6,478 nt of DNA from Verrucomicrobiota bacterium (lineage in GTDB: Bacteria; Verrucomicrobiota; Verrucomicrobiia; Limisphaerales; AV2). A program made the translations under genes and the position numbers. The notes beneath the pieces were generated by a model. The model saw nothing but the letters and a program-made list of their open reading frames with translations. It had not been told where the DNA came from and ran no database searches. Positions 1 to 5,964 of this stretch are shown here, piece after piece; within the stretch, counting starts at the first letter, position 1; each line of letters begins with the position of its first letter. Location: positions 1 through 6,478 of the forward strand of contig QHOP01000291.1 of the NCBI GenBank assembly GCA_003219345.1, read 5' to 3'.

Positions 1-51
1 CCTACTGTGCAACTCCGCCAGCACAGCTAAGCTCAAACAAACCGAGACCAG

Positions 52-68
52 GCAGGCAAGACGCCTGC
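52..68. repeat. Small perfect hairpin upstream of the PEP-CTERM gene
   Basis: GCAGGC (52-57) and GCCTGC (63-68) form a perfect 6-bp inverted repeat around the 5-base loop AAGAC. It lies 41 bases before the chosen ATG at 110. There is no T-run after it on either strand, so it does not look like a standard intrinsic terminator. It could be a copy of a short dispersed REP-like palindrome or a leader hairpin. I cannot tell which from one copy. Confidence 0.35.
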
Positions 69-109
69 ACCGAGCAGAGCAGAACGTGGAGAAAAGCACG
101 AACGCAAGC

Positions 110-826
110 ATGAAGCCTTGTTTAGCAATCGTCTGCGCTTTGGGCCTCGCGTTGTCTTCGGCTTTCGCCGCCACGTTCCAGAACCTGGACTTCGACTCCG
201 CAACCACGAATATCACACTCAGCCTGCCGCCTGACCAAGGAGTCGGTTACGGCCCCGCCTCCGATCTGCTGCCGGGTTGGCAATTGTTTCAGGGGACGGA
301 TCCGGTTTCTCCTCTGGTCGGCTACAACCTGAACCCGATCAGTCTCGGCGTCGCGAGTATTTACGACGCGAACTCACAAGGGTTTCCCGCGCCGGTGTCC
401 GGCACGTATTCGCTCGGTTTGTACCCCGGTTACCCGCTGTCCGAATACGAGCCATTCTCCTTGGTGCAAACGGGAGACATCGGGGCCAACGTCCAATCGA
501 TTCGCTTCATTAACTATGGAAGCCCGTTTGAGCTGCGGGTGAACGGAACACTGATTCCGCTGAGTTACGAATATCAGCCGGGAAGCACCAACCTTGATAC
601 GCGCTTGGCCAACGTTACCGGCGACGTCTCCGCGTTCGCCGGTCAAACAGTGCAGTTGAAATTCACGACTGTGCAAATGCCGGGCAGTGTCGTGAATGGT
701 TTGGACGACATCGGACTCTCTGCCCAGACAGCTCCAGAGCCGGCAGAGACGGCCTTATTTCTGCTGGGTCTGTGTCTTATGGGTTATGAATTCGGTCGCC
801 GCCGGCGAAGTGACGCGAGGAAATGA
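110..826 (+). CDS. PEP-CTERM sorting-domain surface protein
   Basis: This is a 238-residue exported protein with a C-terminal exosortase sorting signal. From the ATG at 110 it begins with a clean signal peptide: MK, a hydrophobic core, and a probable cleavage after AFA (about residue 20). The mature region is predicted to be beta-rich, with the strand-like segment DVSAFAGQTVQLKF and NGLDDIGLS just before the tail, as in many PEP-CTERM proteins with a carbohydrate-binding-like beta-sandwich. The tail has the full tripartite signal: PEP at residues 209-211, a hydrophobic helix (about 215-226) and the basic cluster RRRR at 230-233. In this family, exosortase cuts near PEP and the protein is released or anchored at the surface in exopolysaccharide-producing bacteria. 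A GTG at 86 would add eight polar residues before the signal peptide; ATG 110 is preferred because it gives a standard n-region, although neither start has a good ribosome binding site. The specific function is unknown. The polysaccharide export genes downstream fit the setting. Confidence 0.88.
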   Translation: MKPCLAIVCALGLALSSAFAATFQNLDFDSATTNITLSLPPDQGVGYGPASDLLPGWQLFQGTDPVSPLVGYNLNPISLGVASIYDANSQGFPAPVSGTYSLGLYPGYPLSEYEPFSLVQTGDIGANVQSIRFINYGSPFELRVNGTLIPLSYEYQPGSTNLDTRLANVTGDVSAFAGQTVQLKFTTVQMPGSVVNGLDDIGLSAQTAPEPAETALFLLGLCLMGYEFGRRRRSDARK

Positions 827-847
827 AAGTCGAGACGGGCAGAAGCG

Positions 848-897
848 GCGGTGGGAGCAGAGGACGCGTGGGTTTGTCCTCATAACTCACCCACCGC
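848..897. repeat. Long two-part inverted repeat after the PEP-CTERM gene
   Basis: The outer arms GCGGTGGG (848-855) and CCCACCGC (890-897) match perfectly. Inside them GAGGAC (860-865) and GTCCTC (876-881) form a second stem around a 10-base loop, separated from the outer stem by an asymmetric internal loop (856-859 and 882-889). The structure begins 21 bases after the stop codon at 826, where a transcription terminator would be expected, but no T-run follows on the plus strand (AAAACTCC) or on the minus strand. It may therefore be a terminator lacking a U-tract, an mRNA 3'-end stabilising structure, or a palindromic mobile remnant. Confidence 0.5.
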
Positions 898-987
898 AAA
901 ACTCCATGATTTTACACGGTCAACTTCATTCCTGCCGCCGCTGCCGTGTGATCAGCAGTTCCAGGGAATTGAATTCAGCTCGAATGC

Positions 988-1029
988 GTGGGGTCTTCGC
1001 CCTATGCAGATTTGCGAAATTGACCCCAC
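988..1029. repeat. Long interrupted palindrome upstream of the Wzz/Wza fusion gene
   Basis: GTGGGGTC (988-995) pairs with GACCCCAC (1022-1029). The stem continues inward as TTCGC (996-1000) with GCGAA (1014-1018), broken only by a 3-base bulge ATT (1019-1021). The loop is 13 bases (1001-1013). That gives 13 paired bases, too many for chance in a gap this small. It lies 72 bases before the ATG at 1102. It could be an operator, a leader RNA hairpin, or a REP/RAYT-type palindrome: read on the minus strand it begins AGTGGGGTCAATTTCGC, which resembles repeat ends of that kind. The last idea is a recollection-based inference. Confidence 0.5.
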
Positions 1030-1092
1030 TATCAAAAACGGCCTGTCCATTCTATAGGATGTTTGTTTTTTCGGTTGGCAAGCCAGAACACT

Positions 1093-1100
1093 GAGGAAGG
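1093..1100 (+). promoter_or_regulatory. Ribosome binding site that fixes the fusion gene start
   Basis: The purine-rich GAGGAAGG lies immediately before the ATG at 1102, with GAGG (1093-1096) five bases from the start codon. It supports ATG 1102 over the in-frame TTG at 1063, which has no such site and would add a 13-residue extension unlike the family. It is the clearest Shine-Dalgarno sequence in the window. Confidence 0.65.
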
Positions 1101-1101
1101 C

Positions 1102-4100
1102 ATGAACAGCGAGACAGACGTGAATTCAGATTTGCTGCCGGCTAACCGTGGCGCGGCACCCCGGGGTTCGCATCAAACCGGTGCATCGACCAATGGTCCG
1201 GCGACGCGGTCGCGTCCGGCGGCTCCTTCGGCGGGACCGGGGCGGGCGAATTTCCTGCAGTATCTGCCGTTCGATCCATGGCGTCTGGTTGAAGCGCTGC
1301 GCCTGCGCTGGGGCTGGCTGGCGGTGGGCGGAAGCGGATTGGGACTGCTGGGCCTTGTTTTCGGCCTCGCTACCACAAGCGCCTCGTACACCACCACGGT
1401 GCAGTTTATCCGGAATGAAGGCCAGAATGCGTTTCAGACCTCGGAATTCGGCGAGGCGTTCCGGCCGCGACCGCTCTCCGAACTGGCCTTTCGCAGCATG
1501 CTGCGTTCGCAGGAACTGTTGCGCCGGGTCAGCGAACAGGCGGAACCGCCGGTGACCGCCAAGGCGCTGGGCGACCGGCTTCGGATCTCGCCCGAACGCA
1601 ACGTTGACTTCATCATCGTGACGCTCGGGGGAACGGATCGGCAAGCCGCCGTCAACCTGGTTAACTTGTTCGCTCGCGAAGCGGAGCGTTTCACTCAGCA
1701 GATGCAAGCCGACGAAGCGAAGGAGATTGAGAAGTACCTTGAGGAACGTTTGAAGGAGAACGGGAATGAACTGGCCGCTGTCAACGAGCAATTGAGGAGG
1801 CTGTCGGGCGACCCGCAACACTCCGGGCTGGCTGCCAACGTGCTGCGCGAAGCACTGCGAAGTGCGCAAACCAATTTGATCGAGCTGCGCGCTGAATATA
1901 AGGACGCTCACCCGAAGGTGCAGGTGCAGCTCGGTAAGATCGCGGACATCGAGAAGCAGCTTGAGGAATCCGCTCCCGGCTTCTCCGAGAAGCCGAAGAC
2001 GAATGGCGCCGCTGTTGCCGCAAGATCGAGCGCAGTTTCGTCGGTTGCGAAAGCCGATGTGGCGTCGGGCAAGAGCGCAGAGGACCCGGACGCGTTGCTC
2101 AAGCGCACGCAGAGCCGGCTCGACGAACTTGAAAAGACCAAGCTGCAGTTGCAAAGCCGCCAGCGGGAAGCGCGCTTGTTTGCGCAGGACCCGCCGGGCT
2201 ACTATCGCCTCCTGGCGGCGGCGACGGTGAACGACGCCGTTCGGCACAGCGGGCAACTGATGGTTGCGGTTCTGACGCTGTTCTGCGCGTTCTGCGGTTT
2301 CGCGTTCGCCGTGTGCGCCTCGCTACTTGCGGAAGTCAAGGATCGAAGGATTAAGACCATCGCCGACCTTCAACGTGTCACTGGGCTGCCCGTGCTCGCG
2401 ACGCTGGGCGACCTGGACCGCATGAGTGCGACGCAGCAAGCCGACTGGGCGTTCCGCACCTGGACGAGTCTCCAGGACAAACTCAATCATTCGCCCGATC
2501 ACGGAATCGTCTGCGGCTTTACTTCCTCCGCGCAGGGCGAAGGTCGCTCCACGTGGATAAGATTGCTCGGACAGGCCGCCAGCCAGCGCGGTCTGCGGGT
2601 GTTGACCGTTGCCACGCGGCCGTCACCGAATGGCAAGGGGGCGCGGGAAGTTGTGGTCAACGAGATGCCGGATTCAAGTGATGCGCGGCCTCGAACCCCC
2701 GCGTCTGAGAAAAGTTCTCCGGCATCGCCGGCTGCGAGTGAATCGCAAAAGGCTGCGCTGGCGCACAACATTTTGTCTCATCCAGAACAGGTCGCCGAGC
2801 AATTGATTGCCCCTGACGCGCCGCCGGTGGTGCACATACCATTGCCCGGATGGGTTTGGAGCTACGAACGCCGGAAGGAATGGCACACGGCGCTTCAGCA
2901 CTGGTACAAGATTGAAAACGTGGTGATCCTGGTTGAGCTGCCTCCCGCTTCAGTGCCGGAAGCGGTGTTGCTCGCCGAGCATGTTCCGCAACTGGTCTGG
3001 TTGAGCGGCGGCGAAGCGGATCCGGGGCAAACGCGCAAAGAGTTGGAGACACTGCGCCATGCCCGCTGCAATCTGGTCGGCGCGGTGCTCAATCGCGAGA
3101 CGGTCCCTGTGATCAGAAAGAATCTGCTTCAGTGGATGCCGGCAATTGCGGTGTTGCTCGCTCTCAGCGCATTGACGGCACAGGCGACGGACCCGGCGGT
3201 GGCGGACCCGGACGCGCCGGAGCCGGCTCAACCGGCAGTGCAGAGCGAAACCAAACCGGCGGAAACAAAACCTTCGTTTTCTGTCCTGACTTCACGCCGC
3301 CGCGCGCCCTGGCAGGAGCACTTCACGCTCGGTCCGGGTGACGTGTTGAATTTTTCGCTCTTTGGCCAAAAGGAACTGTCGCGCCTCGCCATCAGCGTCG
3401 GACCGGACGGACGCGTCAATTATCTCCAGGCGCAGGACATCATGGCGGCCGGGCTGACGGTTGACGAACTGCGGGCCAAAATGGACGAGGCCCTGGCCGA
3501 GTATTATCGCGCGCCGCGCACGATCATCACCCCGGCGGCGTTCAACAGCAAAAAATTTTTCCTGCTCGGCAGCGTGGTGCAGAAGGGCGTGTTCACTCTG
3601 GACAGACCCACCACCATCATTGAGGCGATCGCCCGCGCGCGGGGGCTGGAAACGGGCCTGCAAGACCGAAATCTGGTTGAAATCGCGGACCTGCAGCGAA
3701 CGTTTCTGGTGCGGCACGGCCAGCGCATGTCGGTGGATTTTGAAAAGCTCTTTTTGCGGGGGGACCTCTCCCAAAACGTCCCACTCGAGCCGGACGATTA
3801 TCTTTATTTTCCGCCTGCCGACCTCAAAGAAGTCTATGTGCTCGGGGAAGTGCGGACGCCCGGGGTGGTTCCCTATACGCCCGTCACTTCCACTCTTGGC
3901 GTCATTGCCGCACGAGGCGGTTTCACGGACCGCGCGTGGAAGAAAAAAATCCTGATCGTTCGCGGCTCCTTGAACCAGCCGGAGACATTCGTGGTGGATG
4001 GCTCAGCGGTGCTCTCCGCGCTCACAAAAGACTTCAGACTGGAGCCGCGCGACATCGTTTACGTCCATTACCGGCCTTGGATCAGGGCGGAGGAGTTGCT

Positions 4101-4194
4101 CGACACCGCCGTTTCGGCTTTCGTGCAGGCCGCGGTCATTACCTGGACCGGTGGTCATGTGGGGCCGCTGATCCGCCACCCCATCATCGAATGA
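1102..4194 (+). CDS. Wzz/kinase-like/Wza-like fusion exopolysaccharide export protein
   Basis: A 1030-residue protein that joins two normally separate parts of a Wzx/Wzy-type polysaccharide export machine. A Pro/Ala/Gly-rich cytoplasmic N-terminus leads to FDPWRLVEALRLRW and membrane helix 1 (about 72-90). A Wzz-type periplasmic region follows, with coiled coils near 204-240 and 332-362, the conserved-looking YKDAHPKVQVQL (266-277) and a low-complexity break (about 288-330). Membrane helix 2 is at about 386-410. The next domain resembles a BY-kinase P-loop ATPase, but its Walker A is AQGEGRST (477-484) with Arg instead of Lys, and the Walker A' and B segments (LTVATRPS, VVILVELPP) lack the usual aspartates; a Pro/Ser-rich insert sits between them. 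GAVLNRE (660-666) ends the P-loop fold. Helix 3 (about 675-693) would return the chain to the periplasm. Then come a Pro-rich linker, a Poly_export domain starting at FTLGPGDVL (741-749), two SLBB-like repeats (about 817-908 and 909-985) and a C-terminal helix. It is likely an inner-membrane co-polymerase and export scaffold without kinase activity. Its stop overlaps the start of the next export gene, implying translational coupling. Confidence 0.85.
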   Translation: MNSETDVNSDLLPANRGAAPRGSHQTGASTNGPATRSRPAAPSAGPGRANFLQYLPFDPWRLVEALRLRWGWLAVGGSGLGLLGLVFGLATTSASYTTTVQFIRNEGQNAFQTSEFGEAFRPRPLSELAFRSMLRSQELLRRVSEQAEPPVTAKALGDRLRISPERNVDFIIVTLGGTDRQAAVNLVNLFAREAERFTQQMQADEAKEIEKYLEERLKENGNELAAVNEQLRRLSGDPQHSGLAANVLREALRSAQTNLIELRAEYKDAHPKVQVQLGKIADIEKQLEESAPGFSEKPKTNGAAVAARSSAVSSVAKADVASGKSAEDPDALLKRTQSRLDELEKTKLQLQSRQREARLFAQDPPGYYRLLAAATVNDAVRHSGQLMVAVLTLFCAFCGFAFAVCASLLAEVKDRRIKTIADLQRVTGLPVLATLGDLDRMSATQQADWAFRTWTSLQDKLNHSPDHGIVCGFTSSAQGEGRSTWIRLLGQAASQRGLRVLTVATRPSPNGKGAREVVVNEMPDSSDARPRTPASEKSSPASPAASESQKAALAHNILSHPEQVAEQLIAPDAPPVVHIPLPGWVWSYERRKEWHTALQHWYKIENVVILVELPPASVPEAVLLAEHVPQLVWLSGGEADPGQTRKELETLRHARCNLVGAVLNRETVPVIRKNLLQWMPAIAVLLALSALTAQATDPAVADPDAPEPAQPAVQSETKPAETKPSFSVLTSRRRAPWQEHFTLGPGDVLNFSLFGQKELSRLAISVGPDGRVNYLQAQDIMAAGLTVDELRAKMDEALAEYYRAPRTIITPAAFNSKKFFLLGSVVQKGVFTLDRPTTIIEAIARARGLETGLQDRNLVEIADLQRTFLVRHGQRMSVDFEKLFLRGDLSQNVPLEPDDYLYFPPADLKEVYVLGEVRTPGVVPYTPVTSTLGVIAARGGFTDRAWKKKILIVRGSLNQPETFVVDGSAVLSALTKDFRLEPRDIVYVHYRPWIRAEELLDTAVSAFVQAAVITWTGGHVGPLIRHPIIE

Positions 4195-4604
4195 GACCGA
4201 ATTCAACGACCGCGGCGAACCGGGCGGGTTTCTGTTTGTTGGGCGGATTGGCGCTGGCAACGTTGCTCGGTTGTCAGAGCGCGAGCGGCCCGCGTTTCGA
4301 CGCGCGCGCGGCGAGCGCCGCAAAGCTGGGCGCCCTCACCAATTTCACCACGGTGGCGGAGACGAATCTGTTGAGTCTCGAATGGCTCAAGCCGCCGACG
4401 AATCGCTTCACGCTCGGTCCCGGCGACAATTTGGAGATCGAGATTATGGGCGACACGCTGACGCGCGCCACAAACTTCGTCGCGCCCGATGGCAGACTCT
4501 ATTATTACCTGTTACCCGGACTCGACGTTTGGGGGTTGACGCTGGCGGACACCCGGGCGCTGATCGAGCGTGAGCTGCTGAAATACATGCGGGAACAGCC
4601 GCAA

Positions 4605-4613
4605 GTCAGTGAC
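4605..4613 (+). other. Frame-breaking junction in the Wza-like gene
   Basis: Bases GTCAGTGAC mark the point where ...QPQVS in the 4191 frame meets TLIEAL in the next frame. Restoring the frame needs an insertion of 3n+2 bases; 80 or 83 fits the length missing relative to the paralogous domain. No long direct repeat flanks the junction, so the cause is not visible. Confidence 0.65.
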
Positions 4614-5274
4614 TTTGATCGAGGCGCTTTCGCTGGCGGGCGGGCCCAGCAGCTCATCCTCTCCTCTGGCGTCGCTCGGCGGCGGACCGATGGGCTCCGG
4701 GTCTTCGGAGGAAATTGCGGATTTGCGCCGCAGCTTCGTCATGCGCGACGGTCAGATGCTGCCGGTGGATTTCCATCGGCTGGTGAAGGAAGGCGACATG
4801 TCGCAAAACATTTATCTGCACCCGGATGACTTTGTCTATGTGCCGTCGGCGATCGCCAGGGAAGTTTTCGTGCTCGGCGCCGTCCTGCAGCCCCGGCCGG
4901 TGGTCTATCGCCGCCGGATGTCGCTGGTGGCGGCGATCGCGAACGCTCAGGGAACTATCAAGGACGCCTACCTGTCTCACGTGGCCATTGTGCGCGGCTC
5001 GTTGACGGAGCCGGAAATCGCCATCGTCGATTACAAAGAGATCGTGAAAGGCAAGGGGCCGGACGTGTTGCTGGAGCCGGGGGACATTGTCTATGTGCCG
5101 TTCACTCCCTATCGCACCCTCATCAAGTACGCCGACTTGATTGTGAAATCGTTTGTCCAAACGATCGCCATCAACGAAGGCGCGCGGGCTGTGTCGCGCA
5201 ACGTGAATCCGGTGGGAGTGAATATCGGAGTCGGCGCTTCGCCGGGAGTTTCTCCATCGCCTTCTATTCCGTAG
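4609..5274 (+). CDS. C-terminal SLBB fragment of the Wza-like protein
   Basis: This open frame of 221 residues, from a GTG at 4609, is the distal part of the broken Wza-like gene and probably not an independent gene: no ribosome binding site precedes it and it opens in mid-domain at TLIEALSLAGG. It carries the rest of SLBB repeat 1, interrupted by a Ser/Gly-rich loop (SSSSS and GGGPMGSGSS), then IADLRRSFVMRDGQMLPVDF and LHPDDFVYVP. SLBB repeat 2 starts at REVFVLGAVLQPRPVVY and ends near LLEPGDIVYVP. The helix after YRTLIKYADLIVKSFVQ matches the position of the C-terminal helix that, in Wza, lines the outer-membrane pore. It ends with a short Gly/Ser/Pro tail. Each segment has a counterpart in the same order in the C-terminal half of the upstream fusion, such as IVRGSL and FVQ, so the two are tandem paralogous modules. 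Confidence 0.7.
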   Translation: MTLIEALSLAGGPSSSSSPLASLGGGPMGSGSSEEIADLRRSFVMRDGQMLPVDFHRLVKEGDMSQNIYLHPDDFVYVPSAIAREVFVLGAVLQPRPVVYRRRMSLVAAIANAQGTIKDAYLSHVAIVRGSLTEPEIAIVDYKEIVKGKGPDVLLEPGDIVYVPFTPYRTLIKYADLIVKSFVQTIAINEGARAVSRNVNPVGVNIGVGASPGVSPSPSIP

Positions 5275-5318
5275 GGAAGGGGATCAGCGCTGCGAAGACG
5301 ATTCGGCCCAATCTCATT

Positions 5319-5948
5319 TTATTGCGGGCGGAGATACTTGGCGACGGCCTCGGTGCGGGAGCGGACGTGAAGTTTGCTGTAGATGTTACGGACGTGAGTG
5401 TGCACGGTCTGGAAGGCGATGGAGAGCAAGTCGGCGATTTCCTTGTTGGCGTAACCTCTGGCCAGCAAATCAAGAATTTCCCGTTCACGCGGGGACAAAG
5501 TTTCGGTGGATGACTCACTCGGCCCGGCTGAATGGAAGGACTGAATGACCTTTCGAGCAATGTTGCTGGACATCGGCGCGCCCCCCTCGTGCACCTCCTG
5601 GATGGCGGCGAGGATTTCGGAAGGCGGCGTTTGTTTGACAAGATAGCCATTGGCGCCGGCTTTAAGCGCCTGAAAAATGAGGTCGTCATCTTCGTACGCC
5701 GTCAGCATGATGACCAGCAGGTCCGGTTCGATCGCTTTGAGTTTTCGGACACAATCGATGCCGCAAAGTCGCGGCAGGTGGATATCCATCAGGACAACGT
5801 TGGGCTTCTCCTCCGGGATAAGCTTGAGCGCGGCCTCGGCGCTGCGATGAGCGCCAACACAGCGAAAGCCGCGCGCGCCTTCAATCAGCGACGCCAGGCT
5901 TTCCCGCACTCGATCATTATCTTCGACGATGGAGACTTTGACGGGCAT
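5319..5948 (-). CDS. NarL/LuxR-family response regulator
   Basis: A 209-residue two-domain DNA-binding regulator. Residues 1-120 are a receiver domain: acidic pocket Glu9/Asp10, phosphorylation site Asp55 in VLMDIHLP, the switch Thr83 (MLTAYE) and Lys105 in GYLVKQ are all present, so it should be phosphorylatable. Residues 150-207 are a LuxR-type helix-turn-helix: LSPREREILDLLARGYANKEIA, then the recognition helix in QTVHTHVRNIYSKLHV. I chose the ATG whose first base is 5948 because the next residues, VKVSIVEDN, form the first receiver strand; the longer frame from a TTG at 5996 would add 16 residues overlapping the kinase gene. It lies 16 bases downstream of the sensor kinase gene on the same strand, its evident partner. 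No strong ribosome binding site is seen. Targets are unknown; control of the adjacent exopolysaccharide genes is possible but rests on position only. Confidence 0.93.
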   Translation of the reverse strand: MPVKVSIVEDNDRVRESLASLIEGARGFRCVGAHRSAEAALKLIPEEKPNVVLMDIHLPRLCGIDCVRKLKAIEPDLLVIMLTAYEDDDLIFQALKAGANGYLVKQTPPSEILAAIQEVHEGGAPMSSNIARKVIQSFHSAGPSESSTETLSPREREILDLLARGYANKEIADLLSIAFQTVHTHVRNIYSKLHVRSRTEAVAKYLRPQ

Positions 5949-5964
5949 AGTTAAGTCACAGCGA

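Larger units (their letters stand above)
4191..5274 (+). pseudogene. Wza-like outer-membrane export lipoprotein gene, broken by deletion/frameshift
   Basis: The start ATG overlaps the previous stop (ATGA), the usual sign of a coupled operon. Residues 1-28 form a lipoprotein signal peptide ending in the lipobox TLLGC (Cys28). RFTLGPGDNLEIEIMG (from residue 72) opens a Poly_export domain that runs to REQPQVS (about 140). From there this frame turns into unrelated sequence and stops at 4829 (212 residues in all), while the family sequence resumes in the +1 frame at TLIEALSLAGG. Aligned with the paralogous module of the upstream fusion, about 26-28 residues are absent, the stretch equivalent to NSKKFFLLGSVVQKGVFTL. 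With these added, the protein would be close to 390 residues, near the ~380 of Wza. Intact relatives form an octameric outer-membrane channel for capsule or EPS. The lesion may be a real mutation or an assembly error; the other residues look well conserved, so decay would be recent. Confidence 0.75.

Noticed and set aside
914..949. Inverted repeat ACACGG (914-919) / CCGTGT (944-949)
   Set aside because: Only 6 bp around a 24-base loop; expected by chance in a gap of this size.
1020..1058. Sigma-70 promoter from TTGACC (1020-1025) and TATAGG (1053-1058)
   Set aside because: The spacing is 27 bases, far from 16-18, and TTGACC is part of the palindrome arm.
1075..1092. Sigma-54 (RpoN) site at TTGGCAAGCCAGAACACTG
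   Set aside because: It has a TGGC element but no GC-type -12 box at the required spacing, and it lies too close to the ribosome binding site.
696..1094. Plus-strand open frames across the 827-1101 gap (132 and 68 codons)
   Set aside because: They start inside the PEP-CTERM gene or at a GTG without a ribosome binding site, run through both palindromes, and show no recognisable protein features.
1063..1101. TTG start at 1063 for the fusion gene
   Set aside because: It has no ribosome binding site, while ATG 1102 is preceded at ideal spacing by GAGGAAGG.
1126..2256. Long minus-strand open frame (376 codons) opposite the Wzz region
   Set aside because: Arg/Gln/Leu-rich shadow of a GC-rich gene, with no domain signal; the plus strand has clear conserved domains.
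3936..4190. Upstream extension of the lipoprotein frame to an ATG at 3936
   Set aside because: It overlaps the SLBB region of the fusion and would bury the lipoprotein signal peptide; ATG 4191 gives a perfect signal peptide and ATGA coupling.
3136..4194. Separate Wza-like gene starting at ATG 3136 (MPAIAVLLALSALTAQA as a signal peptide)
   Set aside because: No stop separates it from the upstream frame, no ribosome binding site precedes the ATG, and the would-be signal peptide lacks a positive n-region. The positive charges (Arg-Lys) lie just upstream inside the fusion.
4609..4612. Programmed frameshift joining the two halves of the Wza-like gene
   Set aside because: No slippery sequence is seen, and a shift would still yield a protein lacking the missing SLBB strands, so deletion explains it better.
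5293..5305. Terminator between the converging genes (CGAA/TTCG followed by CATTTTA)
   Set aside because: A 4-bp stem too weak to act as an intrinsic terminator, and the T-stretch is short and distant.
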